Shown: in pieces, positions 30,098 through 39,010 of the stretch | Numbering within the stretch: position 1 is the stretch's first letter | Layout: every line of letters begins with the position of its first letter | Assembly (NCBI RefSeq): GCF_001074155.1 | Contig: NZ_JUUZ01000028.1 | Coordinates: 1-43,541, forward strand | Reading direction: 5' to 3' | Source of the DNA: Streptococcus pseudopneumoniae | Lineage (GTDB): Bacteria; Bacillota; Bacilli; Lactobacillales; Streptococcaceae | DNA length: 43,541 bases | Translations under genes and position numbers: made by a program | Notes under the pieces: generated by a model | The model's database searches: none | What the model saw: only the letters and a program-made list of their open reading frames with translations | What the model was told of the DNA's origin: nothing

Positions 30098-32530
30098 TTA
30101 TACAATGTCGAATTTCAATTGACCAGCTTTGACGCCAATCTTAAGTGTCTTACCTTCTTTCAGTTCACCTGTAAGAAGGAGTTCTGCTAGTTTGTCTTCT
30201 ACTTCTGTTTGCAGAGTTCTGCGCAGTGGGCGAGCTCCCATCTCTGGGTCATATCCCTTCTGAGCTAGAAGCTTAAGGGCAGATGTTTGGAGTTTCAAGT
30301 TAATTTCTTTTTCTGCCAGGCTTGCAATCAATGGTTTGACCATAATCTTAACCACTTCCTGCATATCTTGACTTGACAAGCTATGGAAGACCACTTTTTC
30401 ATCAATACGGTTGATAAACTCTGGGCGGTAAGTTTTTTTCAACTCTTCGAACATCCGTTTTTCCATATTTTCCTGATCAAAACGAATATCCTTAGCTCCA
30501 AAACCGACTGTCTTGTCATCACGAAGAGCTGTCGCACCAAGGTTTGACGTCATGATAATAATGGTATTAGAGAAATCAACCTTGCGACCCTTACTGTCTG
30601 TTAAGACACCATCATCCAAGACCTGCAAGAGCACATTAAAGATATCTGGGTGAGCCTTCTCTACTTCATCAAAGAGCAGAACAGAGTATGGCTTATTACG
30701 GACTTTTTCAGTCAACTCTCCGCCTTCTTCGTAGCCTACATAACCTGGAGGTGCTCCGTTAAGACGACTGGCTGCAAATTTCTCCATGTATTCACTCATG
30801 TCAAAGCGAATGAGGGCTGACTCGTCATCAAAGAGAACCTCTGCCAAGGCTTTGGCTAATTCAGTTTTTCCGACACCTGTTGGTCCTAGGAACATAAAGG
30901 ATCCAATTGGACGTTTGTTATTGCGGATCCCTGATTGATTTCTGCGAATGGCACGACTGATACTTGATACCGCTTGTTCCTGCCCGATAACACGTTTATG
31001 CAGTTCAGCTTCTAGATTGAGATATTTCTTGGCGTCCGTTTGTGTCAATTTTTGAACTGGAATACCTGACAAGCGACTCAAGGTTGTCAAAATATCAGAT
31101 TCTTTTACCAAATCTTTATAGACCGGAACTTCCTGCTCTTTTGAAATGAGCTGCGCTGCTTGCTTCCATTTGCCATCCATCAAGGCCTTGTCAGCAGCTG
31201 TTAGGCCTGACTCGTCTTTTTTAGCGTGTTTTGATTTATTTTGGACAGTTGCTGCGGCTTCATCCAAAAGATCAATAGCTGAGTCTGGCAAGTGACGACT
31301 TGTCAAATAGCGATGCGCCATTTTAACAGCTGTTTCGACAGCATCGTCTGTAATTTGGACGTGGTGGTGCTTCTCATAAGTTGCTTTTAATCCTTGTAAG
31401 ATAGCCATACTATCAGCTACGCTCGGCTCCTCAATCATCACTTTAGCAAAGCGACGAGAAAGGGCTGCGTCTTTTTCGATATGTTTTTGATATTCTTCCT
31501 GAGTGGTTGCTCCAACGGTTCTCAGAGTTCCACGTGCCAAGGCAGGTTTCAGGATATTTGCCGCATCCAAGGTCGAATCAATCCCACTTCCTGAACCCAT
31601 AATAGTATGAAGCTCATCGATAAAGAGGATAACCTTTCCATCTTCCTCGATATCTTTGATGATATTATTCATACGTTCTTCAAAGTCCCCACGGAAGCGG
31701 GTTCCTGCAACCACATTCATCAAGTCAAGCTCTAGAACACGCATCTTAGCCATTTCAGCTGGTACATCTCCATTAGCAATTCGCTGCGCAAGGCCAAGTG
31801 CCAGTGCTGTTTTACCGACACCCGCATCTCCAACTAAAACTGGATTGTTTTTGGTCTTACGGCTCAAGATTTGAATCATACGAGAGATTTCTTGATCACG
31901 TCCGATAACTGGCTCCAATTTGCCTGAACGAGCTTGCTCTGTAAGATCATGAGTGTAATCTTCCAAACCGCCACTTGGAGTTTGAGGCATGCCCATCATA
32001 TTAGCCATGGAGTTTTGCTTATCTGCTACTGAGCGATGGCGATGGCGTAGAGCCTTCAAATCTTCCTTTGTCCAACCAGCACGCGCTTCAAGGCTACGAC
32101 GAAGTCCAGCAATCTTGATTTGGTCCTTCTGGTCTTCATAAGAAAAACCTGCTTTTTCCAAAATGCGAGTAGCCAAGGCATTCCCATCATGCAAGATTGC
32201 GTAGAGAAGGTGCTCAGTCCCCAATGCTTTTGCATGTACAACGGAGGCAACATGTTCCGCCTCCAACATCAAGACGTTTAAACGATAGGAAAAAGGGAGT
32301 TCCTGATAATCTTCCTTGTGGCTATAGTTGGCCTCTGTTAATTCAACAGCGACCTCCTCTAAACGATCAATTTCATATGGGAACTCGTTCAAAGTTGCTC
32401 CAGCAACACTGTAGCTATGATTAGCCATAGCAATCAGTAGGTGCCAAGACTCCAGGTAGTCTGCATCAAAGCGACTCGCTACCAGAAAGGCGCCATCGAT
32501 GCATTCTCTCAATGCTTTTGAATATTTCAT
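30098..32530 (-). CDS. clpC: ATP-dependent Clp protease ATP-binding subunit ClpC
   Basis: This AAA+ unfoldase delivers misfolded or regulatory proteins to ClpP. The 810-residue protein has an N-terminal Clp_N repeat domain (1-145), a first AAA module (Walker [11 protein letters not shown], Walker B ILFIDE), a middle region shorter than in ClpB, and a second AAA module (Walker [11 protein letters not shown], Walker B VLLFDE). It ends with the ClpB-D2-small domain with the MGARPLRR motif. The middle region lacks the long ClpB coiled coil. AAAGGAAA precedes the ATG; the gene is 6 nt after ctsR and co-regulated with it. Confidence 0.95.
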   Translation of the reverse strand: MKYSKALRECIDGAFLVASRFDADYLESWHLLIAMANHSYSVAGATLNEFPYEIDRLEEVAVELTEANYSHKEDYQELPFSYRLNVLMLEAEHVASVVHAKALGTEHLLYAILHDGNALATRILEKAGFSYEDQKDQIKIAGLRRSLEARAGWTKEDLKALRHRHRSVADKQNSMANMMGMPQTPSGGLEDYTHDLTEQARSGKLEPVIGRDQEISRMIQILSRKTKNNPVLVGDAGVGKTALALGLAQRIANGDVPAEMAKMRVLELDLMNVVAGTRFRGDFEERMNNIIKDIEEDGKVILFIDELHTIMGSGSGIDSTLDAANILKPALARGTLRTVGATTQEEYQKHIEKDAALSRRFAKVMIEEPSVADSMAILQGLKATYEKHHHVQITDDAVETAVKMAHRYLTSRHLPDSAIDLLDEAAATVQNKSKHAKKDESGLTAADKALMDGKWKQAAQLISKEQEVPVYKDLVKESDILTTLSRLSGIPVQKLTQTDAKKYLNLEAELHKRVIGQEQAVSSISRAIRRNQSGIRNNKRPIGSFMFLGPTGVGKTELAKALAEVLFDDESALIRFDMSEYMEKFAASRLNGAPPGYVGYEEGGELTEKVRNKPYSVLLFDEVEKAHPDIFNVLLQVLDDGVLTDSKGRKVDFSNTIIIMTSNLGATALRDDKTVGFGAKDIRFDQENMEKRMFEELKKTYRPEFINRIDEKVVFHSLSSQDMQEVVKIMVKPLIASLAEKEINLKLQTSALKLLAQKGYDPEMGARPLRRTLQTEVEDKLAELLLTGELKEGKTLKIGVKAGQLKFDIV

Positions 32531-32536
32531 GTCGTT

Positions 32537-32995
32537 TTATTTTCCTTTTCTATCTACTTCATGCAACAACTGACGAAGCATATTGGCACGAATATAATCA
32601 GCTTCCTCACCTAGAATTCGGTCTGTCCCCATAGCTAATAATAGACTCATCTCTTGGCGGGTCATGAGTTCTTGTTCGACTAAGAGTCTTAAGACATCTT
32701 CAAAGATGACTTGGTTCACCTCATCACCCACTGAATACAACAAATCGCGGAGCATATCATGATGGTTAGAGAATTCAATTCGACCAATGCGAATATAGCC
32801 TCCACCACCACGTTTACTCTCAACTAGATATCCTCTACTCTCTGTAAAACGAGTCTTAATCACATAGTTGATCTGGCTAGGTACGACTTGAAAGGTATCC
32901 GCTAGCTGACTTCGTTGCAATTCGACAATACCAGATTGTTCTAAAATCGCCTTGATATAGGCTTCGATATGGTCTGATGTGTTTTTAAATTTCAT
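32537..32995 (-). CDS. ctsR: Class III heat-shock repressor CtsR
   Basis: This 152-residue winged-helix repressor controls the clp genes and is inactivated by heat. The N-terminal domain includes DTFQVVPSQINYVIKTRF and the arginine- and glycine-rich wing SKRGGGGYIRIGRI, typical of CtsR. GGAGG lies upstream of the ATG. It is autoregulated: a perfect CtsR operator lies in its leader. The operon has no mcsA or mcsB, as usual in streptococci. Confidence 0.96.
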   Translation of the reverse strand: MKFKNTSDHIEAYIKAILEQSGIVELQRSQLADTFQVVPSQINYVIKTRFTESRGYLVESKRGGGGYIRIGRIEFSNHHDMLRDLLYSVGDEVNQVIFEDVLRLLVEQELMTRQEMSLLLAMGTDRILGEEADYIRANMLRQLLHEVDRKGK

Positions 32996-33018
32996 AGCTT
33001 GCTACCTCCTTCTTAAAC

Positions 33019-33035
33019 TTTGACTATCTTTGACT
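33019..33035 (-). promoter_or_regulatory. CtsR operator
   Basis: On the minus strand AGTCAAA-GAT-AGTCAAA is a tandem heptad matching the CtsR consensus RGTCAAANNNRGTCAAA. It lies just downstream of the -10 box. Confidence 0.9.
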
Positions 33036-33064
33036 ATACTATCATTTAAGACTCTATAAGTCAA
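33036..33064 (-). promoter_or_regulatory. ctsR-clpC promoter
   Basis: TTGACT (33059-33064), 17-nt spacer, TAGTAT (33036-33041) on the minus strand, abutting the CtsR operator. Confidence 0.7.
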
Positions 33065-33150
33065 ATTTTTAAGGCTAAGTCCTTGGAAATACTGACTTTT
33101 AAAAATAGCTACCGTTAGCAAACTATGCTTTATTTTCTATACTACATTTA

Positions 33151-33159
33151 TGTTATAAT
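33151..33159 (+). promoter_or_regulatory. Extended -10 promoter, candidate small-RNA promoter
   Basis: TGTTATAAT is a perfect extended -10 on plus, with no ORF downstream before the terminator. No -35 box is seen. Confidence 0.45.
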
Positions 33160-33165
33160 AAAGAA

Positions 33166-33281
33166 GTTACAGCTAGCTTTCAAATCCTTTGAAAGTATGT
33201 TATTTATCATCAAATCTAAGAAATATTTCGTAAAGTCTAGAAAAAAACTTCGGTATCATTAATAGTATACCGAAGTTTTTT
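33166..33281 (+). ncRNA. Candidate small RNA between ctsR and the thiamine-transporter operon
   Basis: Transcription from the extended -10 at 33151 would start near 33166. It would run through a perfect 8-bp hairpin (CTTTCAAA-TCC-TTTGAAAG, 33177-33195) and an AT-rich single-stranded region before ending at the strong hairpin at 33248-33275, giving about 115 nt with no coding frame. The terminator also serves the converging operon, so it alone does not prove an RNA. It does not show the paired TTTAAG repeats of CiaR-dependent csRNA promoters. Confidence 0.4.
33242..33281. terminator. Strong bidirectional terminator
   Basis: A 9-bp stem CTTCGGTAT / ATACCGAAG is extended by six A-T pairs and followed by T runs on both strands. 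It ends the minus-strand thiamine-transporter operon and any plus-strand transcript from 33166. Confidence 0.9.
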
Positions 33282-33309
33282 GTAGTTTAGGTTGTTTTTC
33301 GTTCTTTAG

Positions 33310-34038
33310 CTATAGTTCCAAGCCCAACTCTTCTAAAATCTGGCGTTTATAAGCAATTTTTTGAACGTCCTTGTCTTCGCCTTCAGACCAGTCGAGTTTG
33401 ACTTCAGAAACAATCTGCCCAGGCCTATTTTTCAAGATATAGATACGATCACTGAGATTGAGGGCCTCCTCGATACTATGCGTAATGATGAGTGTCGTCA
33501 GGCCTAGCTGTTTATGAATATCCAGATACCAGGCATGAAGTTCCATCTTAGTCATCTCATCCAAAGCGCTAAAGGCCTCGTCTAGAAGAAAGAGCTTGTG
33601 CCCGAAAAGGTAGGTACGGAGTAAAGCAACACGCTGGCGCATCCCACCACTGAGTTCATGAGGGTACTTATCCCTTACAGCCGTCAACTGAAAGGTATCA
33701 AGAATTTCATCTGCTTTGGCAATGGCTTCTGCCTTATCCACTTTTTGGATCAAGAGGGGCAAAATGATATTGCCAAGAACTGTCTTATGTTCTAGGAGCA
33801 AATCCTTTTGGAGCATATAACTTACACGCCCCTTGGGATTTTCCTCCCCATCAAGCACAATTCTACCTAACTGGACTTCTAAAATCCCTGCAATCAGGTT
33901 AAAGAGAGTAGTCTTTCCTACACCACTGGGGCCTAGGATAGAGACCACTTCACCTGAAGTTACCTGTAGGTTAATGTCCTCTAAAATCTTTTCATTGTCG
34001 TAGGCATAGCTTATGTTTTCTAGTTTAATTTCTGTCAT
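33310..34038 (-). CDS. Thiamine-precursor ABC transporter, ATP-binding protein (ThiZ-like)
   Basis: This 242-residue cytoplasmic ATPase has Walker A GPSGVGKTTL, signature LSGGMRQR, Walker B LFLLDEAFSALD and an H-loop in IITHSIEEAL. It belongs to the nitrate/taurine/aliphatic-sulfonate-type importer class, to which the ThiXYZ pyrimidine transporters also belong. It is last in a four-gene operon under a TPP riboswitch, which is the basis for the substrate call. It shares one base with the end of the binding-protein gene. Confidence 0.85.
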   Translation of the reverse strand: MTEIKLENISYAYDNEKILEDINLQVTSGEVVSILGPSGVGKTTLFNLIAGILEVQLGRIVLDGEENPKGRVSYMLQKDLLLEHKTVLGNIILPLLIQKVDKAEAIAKADEILDTFQLTAVRDKYPHELSGGMRQRVALLRTYLFGHKLFLLDEAFSALDEMTKMELHAWYLDIHKQLGLTTLIITHSIEEALNLSDRIYILKNRPGQIVSEVKLDWSEGEDKDVQKIAYKRQILEELGLEL

Positions 34039-35042
34039 TATTTTACAAATTCGTTAGTGAACCCTTTATCAGTCAAGTCTTCCTTAAGGATACCATTTTC
34101 TTTATCCCATTTGTAGAAGGCATTCCAGCGGTCAGCATCAAACTGTCCCCATTTTTCCTTGTCGCTTGCATATTCCTTTGACAAGTATTTTTGAGATTCA
34201 ATGACAAAGTCACGTTTATCCTTTAACTCAGGGGCATTTTTGATGAGGATATCAGCCGCTTCTTCTGGGTGCTCCATAGCGTATTGGTAACCTTTTTTGA
34301 TAGCTTGGATGACTTTACGAGCTTCTTCTTTGTTGTCTTTTAGATAGTCGTTGTTTGCAATGATGACTGGTGAGTAGTAGTCAAACTCTTTGACGTAGTC
34401 TTTCAAATACATGAAGTTGGCATCCACACCTTGAGATTTGGCAAGAATACCGTCCCAACCATAATAAATCCAGGCAGCATCAAAAACGCCATTGGCAATC
34501 GGTGTGATCGAGTTTGAATCGTTATTTGGTACTTTTTCAACCTTCTCAAAATCTCCACCTTGAGATTCTACCAAGGTTTTCAACATCGCAAGCTCAGTTG
34601 GGTCATTCCAGGTTCCGTATTTCTTGCCAACCAGGTCTTTTGGACTAGTTACATTATCAGATTTACGAGAGATGATCCCTGATGTATTGTGCTCAACGAT
34701 CGCTGCAACGGCAGTAATTCCTGCTCCTTTTTCCAATTTCTTAGCCATGTAATCTTGGAAATAGATAGCAAATGGCGCCTTACCATTGATAACCAAGTCA
34801 GATGAACTTTCTTCTGGTGGCAATTTCAAATCAACATCTACTCCAGCTTCTTTGAAATAACCTTTTTCTTTGGCTACATAAAGCCCTGTATGGTTGGTAT
34901 TGGGTGTCCAGTCTAGGATAAAGTCAATTTTTTTGAGTTCTTCTTTGTTATCCTTAGAAGCTGTTCCTTGGCCACAAGCCACAAGCACGACAGCTAGAAG
35001 AGCTGTTACAACCGTTAAAAACACTTTCCATGTTTTCTTCAT
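34038..35042 (-). CDS. Thiamine-precursor ABC transporter, substrate-binding lipoprotein (NMT1/THI5-like, ThiY-like)
   Basis: The 334-residue lipoprotein has a lipobox with Cys23 (VVLVACG). The mature protein starts with the NMT1/THI5 pattern: FILDWTPNTNHTGLYVAKEKGYF, then LPPEESSSDLVINGKAPFAI and YYGWDG. Members linked to TPP riboswitches bind formyl-aminopyrimidine or hydroxymethylpyrimidine, thiamine precursors. No thiamine biosynthesis genes are in this window, so salvage is the likely role. Confidence 0.85.
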   Translation of the reverse strand: MKKTWKVFLTVVTALLAVVLVACGQGTASKDNKEELKKIDFILDWTPNTNHTGLYVAKEKGYFKEAGVDVDLKLPPEESSSDLVINGKAPFAIYFQDYMAKKLEKGAGITAVAAIVEHNTSGIISRKSDNVTSPKDLVGKKYGTWNDPTELAMLKTLVESQGGDFEKVEKVPNNDSNSITPIANGVFDAAWIYYGWDGILAKSQGVDANFMYLKDYVKEFDYYSPVIIANNDYLKDNKEEARKVIQAIKKGYQYAMEHPEEAADILIKNAPELKDKRDFVIESQKYLSKEYASDKEKWGQFDADRWNAFYKWDKENGILKEDLTDKGFTNEFVK

Positions 35043-35079
35043 TTTTATTTCCTCTTTTCTTTTTTCAAAACGCTCTATT

Positions 35080-35817
35080 TTAAGTACGTTTCCATTTAAT
35101 CACATATTTTTCACTTATATCGACTAGCTTCATACCCAGAAGACTGATCAGCGATACCAGAATAATAATCGCGAACATGGTATCATACTGAAACAGTTTT
35201 TTGGACTGAATCATATAGACACCTAGTCCTTCAAAGCCTCCCAACCACTCAGATACAACTGTTGTGATGAAAGCATAGGAAACACTGACCCTCAGTCCTG
35301 CATAAAAGTAAGGCAAGCTGACAGGGATTTTAAAATGCCACAGGATTTGCCAAGGATTCGCTCGCATCAGACTAAACAAGGTCAGCATATCCTTGTCACA
35401 ATGCCTAAAACCATCTAAAATACTAACGATGATAGGGAAGGTTGTCGTCAAGATAATCAAGACAATCTTAGGCAAGATTCCATAACCCAACCATAAAACT
35501 AGGATAGGGGCTATGGCAATTGTCGGTATGGTCTGGACAACCACCATCATGGGGTAAATCAAGTCATTGAGCCAACTCAGACTATCCATAAGGAGGGCCA
35601 TGATACAGGCTATCAAGACACCCAAGACCAAACCTAATAAGGCTACTCTCAAGGTTGCCCAACTATGGTACCAGAGAAATTCTCTGTCACGAACAAAAGA
35701 CTGGAGAATCTCAAGTGGTGTCGGCAGGATAAACTTTGGTAAGAGCTTTAAGAATCCCGCCACCTGCCAAACGGATAAGACACCCAAAAATCCTAGCAGA
35801 CTAATATGTCGTCTCAT
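35080..35817 (-). CDS. Thiamine-precursor ABC transporter permease (ThiX-like)
   Basis: This integral membrane subunit has six predicted membrane segments and the EAA-type cytoplasmic loop near MRANPWQILWHFKIPVSLPYF. It belongs to the SsuC/TauC-like permease family. The start is uncertain: ATG at 35817 (MRRHISLLGFLG) gives a 17-nt overlap with the preceding gene, and ATG at 35838 is also in frame. Neither has a strong ribosome site, so translational coupling is likely. It is second in the operon. Confidence 0.83.
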   Translation of the reverse strand: MRRHISLLGFLGVLSVWQVAGFLKLLPKFILPTPLEILQSFVRDREFLWYHSWATLRVALLGLVLGVLIACIMALLMDSLSWLNDLIYPMMVVVQTIPTIAIAPILVLWLGYGILPKIVLIILTTTFPIIVSILDGFRHCDKDMLTLFSLMRANPWQILWHFKIPVSLPYFYAGLRVSVSYAFITTVVSEWLGGFEGLGVYMIQSKKLFQYDTMFAIIILVSLISLLGMKLVDISEKYVIKWKRT

Positions 35818-36091
35818 TATACTTTTCAAGTTTCTCATCGATGCTTAAAATCTCTCCTATATTTATTTTCACATTGGCAAAAACATTGTCTGCTCCTTGA
35901 CCTACCACTTCTAGCGCTTCTTTGAGAATGCGCATAAGCTCATCAAATTCTCCCTCCAAGACCGTTTCAAATGGTGTCACCACCATGGTCACTTCTTGAG
36001 CTTGCAGATAAGCAATGACCTTATCAATTACAGCTATGCGGTCAATCCCCTGTGATAGGGGCAGGACTTGTAAAGCAATGCTTGCTTTCAT
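35801..36091 (-). CDS. MTH1187/DUF77-family thiamine-binding protein
   Basis: This 96-residue ferredoxin-like protein begins MKASIALQVLPLSQGIDRIAVIDKVIAYLQ and has the VTPFETVLEGEFDELMRILKEA stretch of the MTH1187 (thiamine-binding, YkoF-related) family. It is the first gene after the TPP riboswitch and is encoded together with the ABC transporter. It probably binds thiamine or the imported precursor in the cytoplasm. GGAGGT precedes the ATG. Confidence 0.85.
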   Translation of the reverse strand: MKASIALQVLPLSQGIDRIAVIDKVIAYLQAQEVTMVVTPFETVLEGEFDELMRILKEALEVVGQGADNVFANVKINIGEILSIDEKLEKYNETTY

Positions 36092-36124
36092 TAAAACCTC
36101 CTTCTAAGTTACAGTTTTTCTTTG

Positions 36125-36161
36125 TAAAAAAAGAAAAACCTCTTCCATATATGAAAAAGGT
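36125..36161 (-). terminator. Riboswitch-controlled terminator
   Basis: A 9-bp stem with G-U pairs (36138-36146 and 36153-36161) is followed by TTTTTCTTTTTTT on the minus strand, between the TPP aptamer and the first gene. This implies transcriptional attenuation by TPP. Confidence 0.75.
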
Positions 36162-36170
36162 GCAAAATTA

Positions 36171-36258
<88 letters not shown>

Positions 36259-36274
36259 TATATTATATGGACAT

Positions 36275-36303
36275 ATGATAACGAAAAATAAATAAGATGT
36301 CAA
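36275..36303 (-). promoter_or_regulatory. Promoter of the riboswitch operon
   Basis: TTGACA (36298-36303), 17-nt spacer, TATCAT (36275-36280) on the minus strand, placed so that the RNA begins at the aptamer. Confidence 0.7.
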
Positions 36304-36317
36304 GGAAACTGCTTACA

Positions 36318-36346
36318 GAAAAAGAGACGAAAACCCGTCTCTTTCA
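36318..36346 (-). terminator. Terminator after cls
   Basis: A 9-bp stem AAAGAGACG / CGTCTCTTT (36321-36329 and 36336-36344) is followed by TTTTC-type sequence on the minus strand, adjacent to the cls stop. Confidence 0.8.
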
Positions 36347-36347
36347 T

Positions 36348-37880
36348 TTAAAGCATAGGTGCAAATAACTGTGTTACTTCTTTAATCATCATTTGATACC
36401 ATGTAGGATTTATGGTATCCGAGAAGATTTCTTGAGATTGTTCAAAAATTTCTTCAAAATCTTTGCGAATATCCGCTATTGACTCTGTTTTGTAGAGTAG
36501 TACTGCATTTTCATAGTGATGAACCAAGCTACGATAATCCAAGTTAATAGTGCCTACAGCCGCGAATCGATCATCAACAATCATTTGCTTACTATGGATA
36601 AAGCCAGGTGTGTATTCAAAAATGCGAACACCCGCAGATAAAAGATCTGGATAAGCTCCCCGTGTTACAAGTTGAATGAGTTTTTTATCCGGTATATGGG
36701 GCGTGACTATTCTCACATCTACGCCTCGCATAGCCGCATTTTTTATATCCTCTGTCAAATCATAATCGATAATGAGATAAGGCGTTGTGATATAGACAAA
36801 ATCTTCTGCTTGGTTAATCAGATTTTGATAAACAATCTTCCCTACCTTAGTTTTATAGATTGGCTTAGGTCCACTGCCATATGGGATGCAAAGGCCACTA
36901 CCATGTCGTGTCTGATTTTCCAGATGATACTGATCAAAGTCACTGATTTCACCTCGGTTGATGTACCAGTTCATGAGAAATAGTCTGGTAAATGCTTGAG
37001 TCGCCGGACCATCAATCCGAATCCCACTATCTTTCCAGTGTCCAAAACGTTCAATACGATTGATGTATTCATCTGCAAGGTTGATTCCTCCAGTATAGGA
37101 AATTTGTCCATCAATCACTAATATTTTCCGGTGGTCACGGTTATTATAGGCCACTGTCATACGAGGAATCACCTTATTAAATTTATGAGCATCAATCCCT
37201 TTAGAACGCAAATGAACAGTATAATCCCCAGGCAAAGTCACCATACAACCGATGTCGTCATAGAGCATCTTGACTTCGACTCCCTGAGCTGCCTTTTCTT
37301 CCAGAACTTCGAGTATGCTATCCCACATCAAACCTTCGTCGACAATGTAGTATTCTAGAAAAATAAATTTTTCTGCTCTTTTAAGATCCTCCAGCATCTG
37401 TTGCCACATTTCTTCTCCATTAGCAAAGAATTGTGAGTCTGTATGGTCATAAACCTCTGCATTACTGTCCATATGTAGCAAGGCATTGATAATTCCGTAA
37501 GCTGGTTTGTCTGTTTCCTGTAGTTGCAAATGGAGTTGGCGCCCATTATTCTCATGAAATGCAATAGAATTCAATTCCTGGAGTTGTTTCAGTTCTTTTT
37601 TTGATAGTCTTCTCTCACCGAACATGAGATAAAGCAGTGGACCAAACACCGGTACAAAGGTCACAATCAACCAAGTCACTTTGCTTTCAGGTGACATCGA
37701 ACGATTGACAATCGCTATAACGGTTGCTACGCTAATCAAAAATACAAGAGTCACCCAAATAATCGGAGCAATCTGGCTCATGTAAAGAATAATTCCGAAA
37801 ACAAGAATTAATTCTATAAGGATAATCGTAATACTAAAACCATACTTGGACATTAATAAGCGAAATTTTCTGATTCCCAT
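36348..37880 (-). CDS. cls: Cardiolipin synthase
   Basis: This membrane enzyme joins two phosphatidylglycerol molecules into cardiolipin. The 510-residue protein has two N-terminal membrane segments (about residues 14-34 and 38-58) and a PLDc_N region. It has two phospholipase-D HKD motifs: His250, Lys252 and Asp257 (HRKILVID) and His429, Lys431 and Asp436 (HSKQMIVD), each followed by GGIN or GTIN. ATG at 37880 with GAGGGAG close upstream. It has its own promoter and lies between the riboswitch operon and the five-gene biosynthetic operon. Confidence 0.93.
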   Translation of the reverse strand: MGIRKFRLLMSKYGFSITIILIELILVFGIILYMSQIAPIIWVTLVFLISVATVIAIVNRSMSPESKVTWLIVTFVPVFGPLLYLMFGERRLSKKELKQLQELNSIAFHENNGRQLHLQLQETDKPAYGIINALLHMDSNAEVYDHTDSQFFANGEEMWQQMLEDLKRAEKFIFLEYYIVDEGLMWDSILEVLEEKAAQGVEVKMLYDDIGCMVTLPGDYTVHLRSKGIDAHKFNKVIPRMTVAYNNRDHRKILVIDGQISYTGGINLADEYINRIERFGHWKDSGIRIDGPATQAFTRLFLMNWYINRGEISDFDQYHLENQTRHGSGLCIPYGSGPKPIYKTKVGKIVYQNLINQAEDFVYITTPYLIIDYDLTEDIKNAAMRGVDVRIVTPHIPDKKLIQLVTRGAYPDLLSAGVRIFEYTPGFIHSKQMIVDDRFAAVGTINLDYRSLVHHYENAVLLYKTESIADIRKDFEEIFEQSQEIFSDTINPTWYQMMIKEVTQLFAPML

Positions 37881-37943
37881 ATCTCCCTCTCAATTTCTAA
37901 GTATACTCCCTAATATACTATCTGAAAACGCTTGTTACATTCT

Positions 37944-37972
37944 AGTATACTTAGTTTCATAAAAGTTATCAA
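37944..37972 (-). promoter_or_regulatory. cls promoter
   Basis: TTGATA (37967-37972), 17-nt spacer, TATACT (37944-37949) on the minus strand. A second AGTATACT occurs near 37903-37910 and may mark another promoter or a repeat. Confidence 0.6.
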
Positions 37973-38015
37973 GCTTTTTCTGTATAAGCCGATAGTTCTA
38001 CGTTTAAAATTAATT

Positions 38016-38045
38016 TAAAAAGCAGGCCACTTATAGGTGCCTGCT
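38016..38045 (-). terminator. Terminator after the KAS III-like gene
   Basis: The stem AGCAGG(C)CAC / GTGCCTGCT with loop TTATAG is followed by TTTTT on the minus strand. It closes the five-gene operon just after its last stop codon. Confidence 0.85.
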
Positions 38046-38051
38046 ATTATT

Positions 38052-38996
38052 TTACAATTTCAAAGCCAACATATTGACCGTCATACCAGCTGCAGTTCCC
38101 ATCAAGAAGATGGTATCTCCTTCCTTCACATATCCGTGATCGAGTGCATAGGCCAAACCAAAAGGTACAGCAACGGATACCATATTTCCATAATCCGTAA
38201 CGAGATTAAGGTATTTGTCTTCATCTACACCCAGTTTTCCCATGACCAAAGGAAGAGCGCGACTAGCTTGGTGGGGAATAATATAGTCTACAGCATCTTT
38301 AGAAATACCAGATTTCTCTTGGAATTCTTGGAACATTTCTGGGATGACACGAGCAGAAAGCAAGAGAATTTTCTTGCCTTTCATATCAAACATAAAATTG
38401 GTCTTGGTCTCTTCAGAGTATTCTTTTGGTTGATAAGAAGTCAAGCCTCCACGAATCTCTGTATCATGAGCCCCCTCTGACCAAGTACGTTGAAGACTAG
38501 CGATAACTCCCTTATCCTTATCACTTGATTGGAAAATAAAGGCAGCCGCTCCATCACTAAAGAGTTCATAACTTTCTTTTTGCTTTGGATTAAGGCCCAA
38601 GCTACCAACTTCACTGGATACAATCAAAACACGATGGTATTCCCCAGCTTCAATCAAATGTGACATGGTTGATAAAGCAGAGATAAAACTTGTACAAGTG
38701 GTATTAATATCCATAGCCGGGATAGAGAGCCCTTTTGCCACACGTTCATGAATCAAAGCTGCCGTACAAGGAATCGGCTGAACACCAACCGCACTAGCTG
38801 ATACCAGGCAATCAATGTCTTTCATACTCAAATTTGCATTTTCAAGAGCAGCTTGGATAGCTGCTTCTGCCAAATCTAGTTGCGTTTCTTCATTTTCAAC
38901 CACACGATGACGGGTCTGGTCTTTAAATTGCACCGTATTTTTTGGAAGGCAGACTCCATAACCTGCAATTTCTACATGTCTTTTTACTTCTGTCAT
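38052..38996 (-). CDS. KAS III / OleA-like condensing enzyme
   Basis: A 314-residue thiolase-fold enzyme with the FabH-type triad: Cys101 (INTTCTSF), His242 (IPHQASRAL) and Asn271 (DYGNMVSVAVPFG). A glycine loop is present at 300-304 (GTAAG). It should condense an acyl-CoA or acyl-ACP with a second acyl or malonyl unit. It is unlikely to be the housekeeping FabH, because no fatty-acid genes are nearby and the neighbours are specialised. The start at 38996 is preferred because AAAGGA lies 9 nt upstream. The ATG at 39014 overlaps the previous stop (ATGA) but lacks a ribosome site. It is the last gene of the operon. Confidence 0.85.
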   Translation of the reverse strand: MTEVKRHVEIAGYGVCLPKNTVQFKDQTRHRVVENEETQLDLAEAAIQAALENANLSMKDIDCLVSASAVGVQPIPCTAALIHERVAKGLSIPAMDINTTCTSFISALSTMSHLIEAGEYHRVLIVSSEVGSLGLNPKQKESYELFSDGAAAFIFQSSDKDKGVIASLQRTWSEGAHDTEIRGGLTSYQPKEYSEETKTNFMFDMKGKKILLLSARVIPEMFQEFQEKSGISKDAVDYIIPHQASRALPLVMGKLGVDEDKYLNLVTDYGNMVSVAVPFGLAYALDHGYVKEGDTIFLMGTAAGMTVNMLALKL

Positions 38997-39010
38997 AATT
39001 TTTTGTCCTT

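Noticed and set aside
37923..37936. cre-like (CcpA) site TGAAAACGCTTGTT near cls
   Set aside because: Only the left half matches; the expected right-half CA is missing.
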